A stretch of DNA of 64,000 nt, from contig CAVZCL010000005.1 of NCBI GenBank assembly GCA_963773745.1, positions 1 to 64,000 on the forward strand, written 5' to 3'. This DNA comes from UBA5069 sp963773745 (lineage in GTDB: Bacteria > Chloroflexota > Anaerolineae > Caldilineales > Caldilineaceae). A program made the position numbers and the translations under genes. This document shows positions 19,003 to 27,741 of this stretch, piece after piece (positions within the stretch are counted from its first letter, which is position 1; the number at the start of each line of letters is the position of its first letter). The notes below the pieces were generated by a model. It was not told the origin of the DNA, did no database searches, and saw nothing but the letters and a program-made list of their open reading frames with translations.

Positions 19003-20367
19003 GTGAGTGAAATGGTTAAAGAAATCTCAAAGCAGGATGCTGTGCCGGCAGGCGGCACAGGCCGTAATCGATAAAGCAAGCGCCTTCAGCGAGGCCACCG
19101 TGCGCGCGCTTTCGGCTACGCGTGGCGAGCCGGGCTGGATGCTTGATTTCCGTCTGGCGGCGTGGGCCACCTTCGAGGCCATGCCCTGGCCCAGCCCCAC
19201 CGACGAAGCGTGGCGGCGCACAAGCCTCACAGGCTTCAAGCTGGACAACTTCAAGCCCGTGGCCGCAGGGTGACGCACAGGCAGCGGTGAACGAGAGCCT
19301 CCAGCACGAGCTGGACGAACTCAAAAGCGCCGCCAGCCTCGTCTTCCAGGATGGCGCTGCCATCTACCAGCGACGACGAGAGCAACGTAGGCGCGCAGGG
19401 CGTCATCTTCATGGACCTGCGCCAGGCGCTGCACGCACACCCCGAGCTGGTGCAGAAGTACTTCATGACCGAAGTCGTGAAGCCCGACCACAACAAGTTC
19501 ACGGCGCTGCACGCGGCGCTGTGGGACAGCGGCGCGCTTGTCTATGTGCCGAAGAATGTGAAGGTTGAACTGCCTCTGCAGATCATCCTCAACCAGGCGG
19601 CTGCAGGCGTCGGCTCCTTCCACCACACGCTGCTGGTGGCCGAAGAGGGCGCCGAAGTGACCGTGGTGGACGACCTGCTGGGCGGTGAGAAGGGCTTGCA
19701 GAGCGGCGTCGTTGAGCTTTGGCTGGGCGACAACGCAATTGTCCGCTACATGAACCTGCAGGACTTCGACCACTCAACGTGGAACTTCCTCACAGGGCGC
19801 GCCGCACTGCAGCGCAACACCGACCTGCGCTGGATTCAGGTCTCCTGGGGCAGCCGCGTTACCAAGGCCTTCCTCGATGTGGACATGCTGGGCGAGGGGG
19901 TCCACGCCGAACTGCTGGGCATCTACTTCCCCACGGGCAAGCAGCACATTGATCATCAAACGCTGCAGTTGCACCGTGCGCCTCACTGCTTTAGCGACCT
20001 GCTCTTCAACGGCGCGCTCAAGGACAAGGCGCGCAGCGTCTACCTGGGCGTCATCAAAGTCTTCCCCAAGGCGCAGCGCACCGATGCCTATCAGCGCAAC
20101 GGTAACCTGATTCTTGACGGCACAGCGCGCGCCGACAGCATCCCCGGCCTGGAGATCGAGGCCGACGATGTGCGCTGCACCCACGCCGCCACTGCTGCTC
20201 AGGTGGAGGAGGAGTATGTCTTCTACCTCATGGCGCGTGGCCTTAGCCGCCCGCAGGCCGAGCGCATGATTGTGCAGGGCTTCTTCCAGGCAGTGCTCGA
20301 CCGTGTGCCTGTCGAGAGCGTCGTGCACAAGCTTGAGCGCGTCATCGAGCGCAAGATCGGCGGATAA
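19003..20367 (+). CDS. sufD: Fe-S cluster assembly protein SufD (frameshifted two or three times)
   Basis: Partner of SufB and SufC in the scaffold. From 19351 a 338-residue frame is clean: it contains LVYVPKNVKVELPLQI, the beta-helix, and the C-terminal CTHAATAAQVEEEYVFYLMA with the family-typical YLMARGLSR ending. The N-terminal domain is spread over other frames: a GTG at 19003 with ACGGAG upstream gives SEMVKEISKQDAVPAGG. The body GEPGWMLDFRLAAW lies in a second frame up to 19273, DAQAAVNESLQHELDELKS in a third. Breaks are near 19058, 19268 and 19365. A GTG at 19007 would avoid the first break. In an operon whose other genes are intact, sequence error is the likeliest cause. Confidence 0.88.
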
Positions 20368-20368
20368 A

Positions 20369-20488
20369 CAAGCGGTTCAAGAGTTCAAGATTCAAGGGTT
20401 CGGCGCGTTGCAGTGGCTCTGCCTGGTTGCAGAACCGAATGGCCGATGATGCACGAACCCTTGAACCTTTGAACTCTTGAACCTGTTG
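20369..20488. repeat. Inverted repeat between sufD and sufS, GTTCAAGAG-type
   Basis: Arms 20369-20402 and 20454-20488 (about 34 nt) pair with two small differences; the words are GGTTCAAGAGTTCAAG and TTCAAGGGTTCG. It lies directly after the sufD stop. Confidence 0.88.
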
Positions 20489-20562
20489 TACAAGGTGCGA
20501 CCGGAGAGTGGGCGCTCCCGCCTGCGGTCTCCGGTTTTCTTTTGCAGCGAAGCTGAGGGCTG

Positions 20563-21831
20563 ATGGTGGCTAGCAACGTGGTACATACAGCAACGGACGA
20601 GGCAACACGCACCGAAGCAATCCGGCGCGATTTCCCCATTCTGCAGCGGCGGATTGGGAAAGAGGCGCGCCCGCTGATCTATTTGGACAATGGTGCGACA
20701 GCGCAGAAGCCCGAAGCCGTGCTGCAGGCCATGGACGACTACTACCGGCAGACCAACGCCAACGTCCACCGCGGTGTACACACGCTGAGCGAAGAGGCCA
20801 CCATGCTCTTCGAGGGGGCGCGCACAAAGGTTGCCCGCTTTATCAACGCCCCCAGCGATAAACAGATTGTCTTCACACGCGGCACCACCGAGGCGATCAA
20901 CCTGGTGGTGCAAACGTGGGGACGTGCCAACCTGCGCCCGGGCGACGAGGTGCTCATCACCGAGATGGAGCACCACAGCAACATTGTGCCCTGGCAAATT
21001 CTGCAGGCCGAGCTTGGCTTTACGCTGCGGTACATACCCATTACGCCCCACGGCTTGCTGGACGAAGACGCGCTCGATCAACTGCTGACTGAGCGCACAA
21101 AGCTCTTTTCGTTTATCCATGTGAGCAACGTGCTGGGCACGGTGAATGAGGCCGCGCGCCTGATTGCGCGTGCCCACGCCGTAGGCGCGCTGGCGCTGGT
21201 GGACGGCGCGCAGAGCGTGCCCCACATGCCCGTGGACGTGCAGGCGCTCGACGCCGATTTCCTCGTCTTTTCGGGCCACAAGATGTGCGGCCCCACGGGC
21301 GTTGGCGTCCTTTATGGACGGCGCGCGCTGCTTGAGGCGATGCCGCCGTGGCAAGGGGGTGGCGACATGATCCGCGAGGTGAAGATGAGCGGATCGCTCT
21401 GGAATGTGGTGCCCTACAAGTTTGAGGCGGGCACGCCCGCAATCGCCGAGGTGATTGGTCTGGGCGCGGCGGTGGATTACCTGAGCGGCGTGGGCATGGA
21501 GTGGGTCGATGCGCACGACCGCGCGCTCACCACCTATGCGTATGAGCGGCTGAGCCAGGTGGAGGGGCTGAACATTCTGGGCCCGGGCCCGACGCAGCGC
21601 AGCGGCCTCGTCTCCTTCACGCTGGGCGATATCCACCCGCACGATTTGTCGGCCATTCTCGACGGCTCGGGCGTCGCCATTCGTGCCGGCCACCACTGTG
21701 CGCAGCCGGTGCACGACGCGCTGGGGATTGTGGCCAGCGCCCGCGCCAGCGTCTACCTGTACAATACGCCTGCCGAAATTGACATTCTGGCCGCAGGGCT
21801 GGAGCAGGCGCATGATATTTTTGCGTTCTAA
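20563..21831 (+). CDS. sufS: Cysteine desulfurase SufS
   Basis: A group II PLP-dependent desulfurase of 422 residues that takes sulfur from cysteine as a persulfide and passes it to SufU/SufBCD. The PLP lysine is K240 in FSGHKMCGPTG, H139 in MEHHSN stacks on the cofactor, and the catalytic cysteine is C379 in RAGHHCAQP (usually RTGHHCAQP). The conserved LIYLDNGATAQKP and RGTTEAINLV are present. It is followed by sufU, its usual sulfur-acceptor partner in Gram-positive-type SUF systems. Confidence 0.97.
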   Translation: MVASNVVHTATDEATRTEAIRRDFPILQRRIGKEARPLIYLDNGATAQKPEAVLQAMDDYYRQTNANVHRGVHTLSEEATMLFEGARTKVARFINAPSDKQIVFTRGTTEAINLVVQTWGRANLRPGDEVLITEMEHHSNIVPWQILQAELGFTLRYIPITPHGLLDEDALDQLLTERTKLFSFIHVSNVLGTVNEAARLIARAHAVGALALVDGAQSVPHMPVDVQALDADFLVFSGHKMCGPTGVGVLYGRRALLEAMPPWQGGGDMIREVKMSGSLWNVVPYKFEAGTPAIAEVIGLGAAVDYLSGVGMEWVDAHDRALTTYAYERLSQVEGLNILGPGPTQRSGLVSFTLGDIHPHDLSAILDGSGVAIRAGHHCAQPVHDALGIVASARASVYLYNTPAEIDILAAGLEQAHDIFAF

Positions 21832-21843
21832 GACGAAGTATTG

Positions 21844-21949
21844 GGTTAAAAGACAATTGAACATTGAAGACTGATAATTGGCTTTGCACGCGCAATTAGA
21901 TGCGCAAAACCCAATCTTCAATCATCAATTTTCAATCATCCTTTTACCC
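21844..21949. repeat. Inverted repeat between sufS and sufU, AATTGAAGATTG-type
   Basis: The left arm GGGTTAAAAGACAATTGAAC pairs imperfectly with ...ATCATCCTTTTACCC on the right; inner words CATTGAAGACTGATAATTGG and CCAATCTTCAATCATCAATT also pair. Arms are about 40 nt. Confidence 0.8.
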
Positions 21950-21965
21950 CCGAAATGGGGTTCTT

Positions 21966-22349
21966 ATGAGCGACCAACTCTACAGGGAAGCGATTCTCGA
22001 CCACTACAAACACCCGCGCCAGAAGGGGCATCTGGAGAATCCGGACATCCACTACCACGACCACAACCCCTTCTGCGGCGATGATCTGACGATTGAATTG
22101 AAGGTGGAAGACAACAAGGTGGTGGCGGCGGCCTTTGACGGCCACGGCTGTGCCATCAGCCAGGCGTCGGCCTCCATGCTCATGGAGGAGATTGTGGGCA
22201 TGACGCTGGACGAGGTGCGTGCGCTCGACAAGGAGTATATGCTCGATCTGCTGGGTATTGAGATTGGCCCCGTGCGCCTCAAGTGCGCGCTGCTGCCCCT
22301 CAAGGTGCTCAAGGCGGGGGCGTATGGCATGGAGGAGTGGCCCGAATAA
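21966..22349 (+). CDS. sufU: SufU zinc-dependent sulfur transfer protein
   Basis: An IscU-like fold that binds zinc and accepts persulfide from SufS. Ligand residues are visible: C37 and D39 (FCGDD), C62 (GHGCAIS) and C107 (RLKCALL). At 127 residues it is shorter than the 140-150 usual for SufU but has the SufU-type insertion between the second and third cysteines. The start is set at ATG 21966 (MSDQLYREAILDHYKHP), the normal N-terminus; the frame stays open upstream into the inverted repeat. Confidence 0.95.
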   Translation: MSDQLYREAILDHYKHPRQKGHLENPDIHYHDHNPFCGDDLTIELKVEDNKVVAAAFDGHGCAISQASASMLMEEIVGMTLDEVRALDKEYMLDLLGIEIGPVRLKCALLPLKVLKAGAYGMEEWPE

Positions 22350-22351
22350 CC

Positions 22352-22443
22352 AACAACAAAATTGAAAATTGACTATTGATTATTGGGACGCGTTACATGG
22401 TGCGAAGCTCCATTTTCAATATTCAATAATCAATTTTGTTGTT
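22352..22443. repeat. Inverted repeat between sufU and the Rieske gene, AATTGA-type
   Basis: AACAACAAAATTGAAAATTG at 22352 pairs with CAATAATCAATTTTGTTGTT ending at 22443; arms are about 36 nt with several mismatches. It starts 3 nt after the sufU stop and is the fifth consecutive element in the operon. Confidence 0.88.
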
Positions 22444-22460
22444 CTCACCAGGAGAACAAC

Positions 22461-22787
22461 ATGGCAACAAGTGACGATTTTGTGGAAGTGGCGACGCTGG
22501 CGCAGGTGCCCGAAGGCACCAGCCATCTGGTGGAAGTGAACGACGTACGGATTGCCCTCTTCAACCTCAGTGGCGAGATTTATGCGATTGAGGATCGCTG
22601 CACGCACGATGGCGGGCCGCTGGTTGAAGGCACCATTGTCAATGGCTGCGAAGTGGCCTGCCCGCGCCACGGCGCACGCTTTGACATCCGCACCGGCGCG
22701 GCGCTGAGCATGCCCGCGATTGCACCCACCGGCACCTTTGCCGTGCGCATGGATGGTGACAAAATTCTGATTGAGGCGCCCGAGTAG
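22461..22787 (+). CDS. Rieske-type 2Fe-2S ferredoxin
   Basis: A 108-residue soluble Rieske protein. The cluster ligands are C47 and H49 in CTHDGG and C67 and H70 in CPRHGARF, the two motifs of NirD/biphenyl-dioxygenase-type ferredoxins. It starts at ATG 22461 with AGGAGAA upstream. Being inside the suf operon, it may be an electron carrier for assembly or simply a co-regulated Fe-S client; such placement between sufU and sufT is common in several phyla. Confidence 0.93.
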   Translation: MATSDDFVEVATLAQVPEGTSHLVEVNDVRIALFNLSGEIYAIEDRCTHDGGPLVEGTIVNGCEVACPRHGARFDIRTGAALSMPAIAPTGTFAVRMDGDKILIEAPE

Positions 22788-22902
22788 CGCCAGCAGCTCT
22801 TGACGCAAGGGCGCTGGGACGCCAGGAAATGCAAGGCAGGGCGCAATCAACTGCTACTGCGTTTTTCGCTGCACGAACTCTGGAGAATAAAGGAGAGTAA
22901 AC

Positions 22903-23217
22903 ATGAGCATGCCCACACCTGAAGAAATTCGCGCCATCCTGCGCCAGCGCGTGCATGACCCCGAGTTGCAGCTCAATATTGTGGACCTGGGGCTGATCTA
23001 CGAGATTGATGTGACGCCCGAGAAGACCGCCGAGATTACGATGACCCTGACCAGCCCGGGCTGCCCGGCGGGGCCGGAGATCATCACCAACGTGCAGCGC
23101 GAGGCGCATACGGCCTTCCCCGACCTGGAAGAGGTGAACATCCACCTGACGTGGACCCCCTTCTGGAACCCCGACATGCTGTCGGATGAGGCGAGGGACG
23201 AGCTGGGCGTTTTCTAG
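22903..23217 (+). CDS. sufT: SufT-like MIP18/DUF59 protein
   Basis: A 104-residue DUF59 protein: PTPEEIRAILRQRVHDPEL, then LNIVDLGLIYEIDV, and the conserved SPGCPAGPEI with the cysteine thought to act in Fe-S maturation. It is the last gene of the suf operon and is followed by a strong hairpin terminator at 23254. AAAGGAGAG lies upstream of the ATG. PaaD-type relatives act in phenylacetate oxidation, but the location makes the Fe-S role the better call. Confidence 0.9.
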   Translation: MSMPTPEEIRAILRQRVHDPELQLNIVDLGLIYEIDVTPEKTAEITMTLTSPGCPAGPEIITNVQREAHTAFPDLEEVNIHLTWTPFWNPDMLSDEARDELGVF

Positions 23218-23253
23218 CAAGCCGCAATCTCTGACGTGACGCCGTTGTGGTGT

Positions 23254-23295
23254 GAAAACGGGGAGTGGACCGCTTGTGGCCCACTCCCCGTTTTC
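23254..23295 (+). terminator. Terminator of the suf operon
   Basis: A perfect 15-bp stem, GAAAACGGGGAGTGG with CCACTCCCCGTTTTC, 12-nt loop, followed by GTTTTG. It lies 37 nt after the sufT stop codon. Confidence 0.85.
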
Positions 23296-23347
23296 GTTTT
23301 GCACCCACGATTTTTGCAGCGTCTCCACGCAAGTGAACGGTATATGC

Positions 23348-23449
23348 GTAGCGGCTGCTTTAGCTGCCGAACCCACTAAGCACGCTGCGTGCCTGCTCAA
23401 CGGCCGTCCAATGGTCCCTTCGTAGCGGCGGCTTCAAACCGCCGCTATG
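23348..23449. repeat. Two REP-like palindromes
   Basis: GTAGCGGCTGCTTTAGCTGC at 23348 is identical to the element at 15046. A second one (CGTAGCGGCGGCTTCAAACC, closing with GCCGCTATG) is at 23421-23449. Confidence 0.85.
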
Positions 23450-23484
23450 TATAAACGAGGCACATGGGAGACGCACCGTTAAGT

Positions 23485-24358
23485 CTATGCGTCTCCCAAC
23501 TTTGCTTCGCGGCCCACACGTGCCCCGAACTTGCCGAGACTTTGCTTGTCAAAACCAATTGGGTTGCCAAGATTTGTGCTCAAGCCAATTACTTTCACGC
23601 CAAGTTCGGTGCTTTGGCCAACACAGTAGCTGCCCTTCTCAAATGCAGCCCAGTCGAGGCGGCCAATTGCAGGGTCCACATACGATGCAAAGTGCGTTAC
23701 GTTGGTGCGCCCGAAAACAACCAGGGCTCTCGGCTTGAACATCCTGATGAGGCGCGTAATCATCTGCTGCGCCCAGCTTGACCGGAATAGATCGGCTTCG
23801 GCCAGATGTTGGAGTTTCTTAAAATCATCCAGCGTGGCGAACGGAATAGGTCGATGTGTAGCGCCTGAAGTGGTTGTGGTTGCCGATCGTAGTAGCTTGC
23901 GCCCATGCCCCGCAGGAACGCCTCTACGTTGTATGGCTCTTGCTGTCGACCAAACCAGATATAAGGATTACGAACAAAGTATTTGTTGTAGCCCGTAAGT
24001 ATCTCGCTGCGCATGTGAGGACTACTCAACACATCGGCGAGCGATTCAGCCGGGGCAAGAACGCGAAAGCGACTGGCTGAGCGCTCGAGATGTGACAGGG
24101 TGCCGTGACCGTTGCTCCGGTCGAACTTTGCAAGTGCAACTGCTGATGTATCGGAAAGATACTCTTGGCGGGAAGGATTGGCGCCCACCGTGAGCACAAC
24201 AGGCTTTGCAACAAGCGCATTGCCAAACCAAAGAATTGGTGGCAGCGGGGTGGCGTCTGCCTTGCCCATTCAGGGTTGGTGTGCAATTCAATTAGTTTGG
24301 CGGTTGCGTCAATCAATAGAGAACTGGCAGCTTGATCGTCAAACGGCAGGGGGGGCAT
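23485..24358 (-). pseudogene. Disrupted gene, possibly uracil-DNA-glycosylase-like fold
   Basis: ATG 24358 with AGGAGA upstream begins MPPLPFDDQAASSLLI. The frame breaks near 24255 and again near 23838, where adding one C (TTCCGTTCG to TTCCCGTTCG) joins LHIDLFPFATL to DDFKKLQHLAEADLF. The rebuilt product (about 290 residues) has VVLTVGANPSRQEY and, near the end, ALVVFGRTNV, arranged like the two active-site loops of UDG-superfamily proteins. I cannot name a family with confidence. The breaks may be sequence errors, in which case this is an intact accessory gene. Confidence 0.45.
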
Positions 24359-24586
24359 TCGAGAGTCTCCTGTTCTGGTGAGGGCAAGTTTTTCGCAGCG
24401 CATGGGTGCCAATGAAAATATGCGCGCTGACTCTTGTTCCGACAGTATCAAGACTGTCGCGATACCTAATGAGATGGGTGTGTGCCTTCATGCGGGCACG
24501 CAAGATGAGGGAAGTTTGGGCAGCACAACCTACCGTCTTCTTATTGCACACAGTAAGCGCTGCAAAAGCGAGATGTTCCGATTCTT

Positions 24587-26144
24587 CTATCTACGCATTG
24601 GCGCGCTGCGTGGCTTGCGCTGCTTTTCCAGGCCGCGGCGCAGGGCGGTGTAGAGGAGCGGGTTCTCCACCAGCGGCCAGTTGGCCAGCGTCTTGGCCAG
24701 GCGCACCGTTTCGCCGGCGAGCGCTGTGCGTCCAGCGGCGTTGAGCCAAATGGCCTGCAGGCGCAGCCCATTGTCCAGATTGCGCCGCACGGTGGTACCA
24801 GCCGCACCGGCGTCGATCAGCTCCAGCGCCTCGCGCGTCATGCGCTCGACCAGTGTGTCGGCCGGGCCGGAAACGGCCTGCGCGAAGGTCTCCTGCAGTG
24901 GGCGCGCAGCAATCAGCCACTCGTCCATGCAGGGCTCGGCCGCCAGCGCCGCGGCCACGCGCGGCACGTCACCGTCCGGCAGCGCCGCGACATCACTCGC
25001 GAGCAGCGCAAGCGCATCCGGCTGCGCTGTGGGAGGACCATGGAGCCAGATGCGCTCGTTGTGGAGCAGGTATTCGCCGCGCAGCGCGCTCTTTGCCTTG
25101 CCCGCACTGTGGGGCGCAAGGCCGCGCTGCAGCAAAAAGCGCCCCAAATCGAACGCTACCTCGAGGTAGAGACGGTCTCCCGCCTCGGAGGGAAGGCTCA
25201 CCGAACTGCCCAATGGCTCAGGCGGCGGCAGCGTCGCGCCCGCCTCGCCGTAGAAGCTGTCGAGAATGCCATAGTCCAAATGAAGGTGAAAGCCGGCCAG
25301 CAAGGGACGGCTGACAGCCATTTGCGGGTCGGCGGGCAGCACCAGCAGCAGCCACTGGGCGCCGCTGATTTCGGCAGGGGCAAGCAACGCACGTGTGCCT
25401 GCGCCGTCCGCCGCGTGAAAGCCGCTGCCACGGAACTGGAGCTTGCGGTGAGCCGCGCTCGGCCAGCGCGGCGATGTCGGGCGCAGTCGCCCACTGCAGC
25501 GTGTAGAGTGCACGCGCCGCCAGTGCATTGCCGCTGGCGGCAAGGGTGTCCAGCCGCCCCAGCGCTGCGCGCGCAACAATGGGGCGCGCGTCCTGCGCCA
25601 TGAGGCGCAGCAAGGCGACGCGATCGTCGCCATCCAGCCGATCCAGGTGGTGAAGGACGAGCAGTGCAATCTCCTCGCCATAGGGCTGCATCTGCGTCAC
25701 ATACTCGAGCAACACATGGGGGTTGGCGCGCGCGTCAGCCACCGCCTCGGCCAGGCTCTGGAAGGCGGCATCGTCGCTCTCGCGCAAATCGGCAGTGAGG
25801 GCGGGGGGCGCGGGATCGCCAAGGAAGCGGTCGAGGATCATGGCGGCGGTGGTGCGCGCTGTGGGTGGATTGCGCCTGTCGCCCACATAGCGGCGCAGCG
25901 CTGGCGCAGCCTCCTCGGGCGGGAGGAGCGCAGCCAGGCGCGCCAACCCGCCGCGCAGCTGGCTGGAGGGCGTGTCGAGGCGCTTGAGCAGCGCGGGCAG
26001 CAGCAACTCGGTGGGATAGGCAAACTTGAGCGCGCGCACGGCCTCCACCAGGTCAGCCTCGCTGGCGGTTTCGGCGAGCGCGCCAATCGCCTGCTCAAGC
26101 GCGCGCCGCTGCTGGAATGTGTTGATAATGGGTTCGTCGGCCAT
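24587..26144 (-). CDS. HEAT-like repeat protein of unknown function (frameshifted)
   Basis: ATG 26144 (MADEPIINTFQQRRALEQ) starts an alpha-helical protein with HEAT-like units in the first 230 residues (LLLPALLKRLDTPSSQLRGG, LVLHHLDRLDGDDRVALLRL). A C-terminal half of about 280 residues has no domain I recognise. The frame breaks at about 25450, where AALAERG joins SHRKLQFRGSGFHAADG. Total about 520 residues, no signal peptide. It may be a scaffolding or regulatory protein; function unknown. Confidence 0.65.
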
Positions 26145-26195
26145 GCGCATCATGATATGCGCAGGTGTTCGCGACGGCAACTGGATGAGGGAGTA

Positions 26196-26299
26196 GGGAA
26201 AGCACAATTGGTAAGTGGTAAATTGGTAATTGCACCGCGCTGAACGTAAGTAGCAGACGGTGCAATTACCAATTTACCACTTACCAATTATGCTTTCCC
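26196..26299. terminator. Inverted repeat, AATTGGTAAGTGG-type
   Basis: Two 42-nt arms (26196-26237, 26258-26299) pair at 41 positions with a 20-nt loop. Words in the arm are GGTAAGTGGTAAATTGGTAA. It lies between the yccF-like gene and the HEAT-like gene on the same strand. Confidence 0.9.
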
Positions 26300-26323
26300 C
26301 ACCCCTTATTCCCCACTCCCCGC

Positions 26324-26764
26324 CTACCCCGCCCGCCGCAGTGTGAGCAGTGCGGGCGCTGCGTCGAAGAAGATGAAGCCCAGCGGAATGCCAATCAGCG
26401 TGAGGCAAAGCAGGTAGCCAATGAAGAGCGCAACCGCCGTCAGCCACCAGCCCACCAGCAGAAACCAAAGCGAACGGATGAAGATGTTCAGTTGCGGCGT
26501 CGACACCGGCCCGTAGACGGTGACCCGCTGCGCGGCAGGGCGCAGCGCAATCAATTCGGGCAGCGCGTTAAGCACCAGCACGCCAATGGGTATGGTGATG
26601 ATAAAGAGGAACATGAGGTAGGCGAAGGCAATCGCTGCCAGCCCCAGCCACCACCCCACAAAGAAGAACCAGATCAATTGCAGCAGACAGCCCGGCCGCT
26701 CGCGCACCACAACGGCCGTGGGAACAGTGGGGGGCAAATAGCCAGGGGGCGGGTTTGTTGCCAT
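26324..26764 (-). CDS. yccF: YccF-family inner membrane protein
   Basis: A 146-residue membrane protein with two copies of the YccF (DUF307) unit: LIWFFFVGWWLGLAAIAFAY at about 29-48 and SLWFLLVGWWLTAVALFIGY at about 98-117. Each is followed by a second hydrophobic stretch ending in IPIGV or IPLGF. The molecular role of YccF is unknown. The N-terminus is a short proline-rich cytoplasmic tail (NPPPGYLPPTVP). Confidence 0.88.
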   Translation of the reverse strand: MATNPPPGYLPPTVPTAVVVRERPGCLLQLIWFFFVGWWLGLAAIAFAYLMFLFIITIPIGVLVLNALPELIALRPAAQRVTVYGPVSTPQLNIFIRSLWFLLVGWWLTAVALFIGYLLCLTLIGIPLGFIFFDAAPALLTLRRAG

Positions 26765-27071
26765 AACAACCTCCAGGGAATCCTATGTCGGTTCCGTCCA
26801 TCAGTTCTGGAAAGGCGCGTGCGTACGCGCAGCAGGGCGCGGCTTCTCCACGCACCATCCACTACGCAGCGCGGCGCACCTGGGTTGCGCTCGCCGGTCG
26901 CCGCATCGTTTCTTACGGAAAACTAACGGTTCGCATGCCCTTTTCTAACTCTTCTGCGCGACCATAAATGTATGGCAGGTGCTCAGCAAGACGCCGAACA
27001 TCTGCAAAGAGATTGCTTTTGCAGAGAGATTGCTTGCAAGTTTGACAGCTTTGAGAAGGAGGAGGAAATCT
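26765..27071. other. Upstream region of the Hsp20 gene
   Basis: 307 bp without a gene between divergent genes. AGAGATTGCTT occurs twice at about 27010 and 27027. I looked for CIRCE and HAIR heat-shock operators and saw neither. Confidence 0.5.
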
Positions 27072-27614
27072 ATGACAGCCCTATCACGCTGGGATCCATC
27101 GCGCGAGGTGATGAATATGCGCCAGTTCATGGATCGCTTCTTCAACGATCCCTACCGCAGTGAAACGTTCACAGGGTCGGGCAGCGGTGCACAAGGTTTT
27201 GCGCTGGACGTGGCCGAAGAAGCCGATAACTATGTGATCAAGGCATCGGTGCCAGGCGTGAAGCCTGAGGACATCGACATCACACTCACCGACAATGTGC
27301 TCACCATCAAGGGCGAGAGCAAGGCCGATGAGGAGATCAAGGAAGAGAACTACCACGTGCGCGAGCGGCGCTTTGGCAGCTTCACCCGCAGCATCTCGCT
27401 GCCGGCGTCGATTAACGCCGACAAGGTAGAGGCCAACTGCGAGAATGGCGTGCTCACGCTGCGCCTGCCCAAGAGCGAAGCCATGAAGCCCAAGCGCATT
27501 AACGTCAACCAGACGATTGAGCACAACGGCGATCAGCAGGGCCAGCAGGGCCAGCAGGGCCAGCAGAAGCAGCAGAAGCAGCAGGTGGATGTGAATCAGG
27601 GCAACGGGCAGTAG
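27072..27614 (+). CDS. Small heat shock protein Hsp20 (alpha-crystallin domain)
   Basis: A 180-residue ATP-independent holdase. The N-terminus TALSRWDPSREVMNMRQFM is typical of bacterial Hsp20. The alpha-crystallin domain spans about residues 45-135 (LDVAEEADNYVIKASVPGVK, then NVLTIKGE and the ENGVLTLRLPK motif). ATG 27072 is chosen because AGGAGG lies 11 nt upstream. An unusual glutamine-rich tail of about 28 residues (GQQGQQGQQKQQKQQ) follows the domain. A terminator lies 40 nt downstream. Confidence 0.95.
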   Translation: MTALSRWDPSREVMNMRQFMDRFFNDPYRSETFTGSGSGAQGFALDVAEEADNYVIKASVPGVKPEDIDITLTDNVLTIKGESKADEEIKEENYHVRERRFGSFTRSISLPASINADKVEANCENGVLTLRLPKSEAMKPKRINVNQTIEHNGDQQGQQGQQGQQKQQKQQVDVNQGNGQ

Positions 27615-27653
27615 TTCATCACTGTAGTTGCTCTCAAGATAGATGCCAGAGAA

Positions 27654-27686
27654 GAGGGCCACAGCGATTCGTTCGCTGTGGCCCTC
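27654..27686. terminator. Hairpin terminator after hsp20
   Basis: Stem GAGGGCCACAGCGA with TCGCTGTGGCCCTC, 5-nt loop, followed by CTGTATTTTC. It separates hsp20 from the convergent flippase gene. The following 27697-27740 is one arm of a GCGTCTTTGCG-type repeat without a partner. Confidence 0.85.
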
Positions 27687-27741
27687 CTGTATTTTCTTTG
27701 CGTTTCCTCTGCGCCTGCGCCCTTGCGTCTTTGCGTCGTGC

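Noticed and set aside
26765..27071. Heat-shock operator (CIRCE or HAIR) before hsp20
   Set aside because: Neither consensus inverted repeat is present; only short direct repeats were found.
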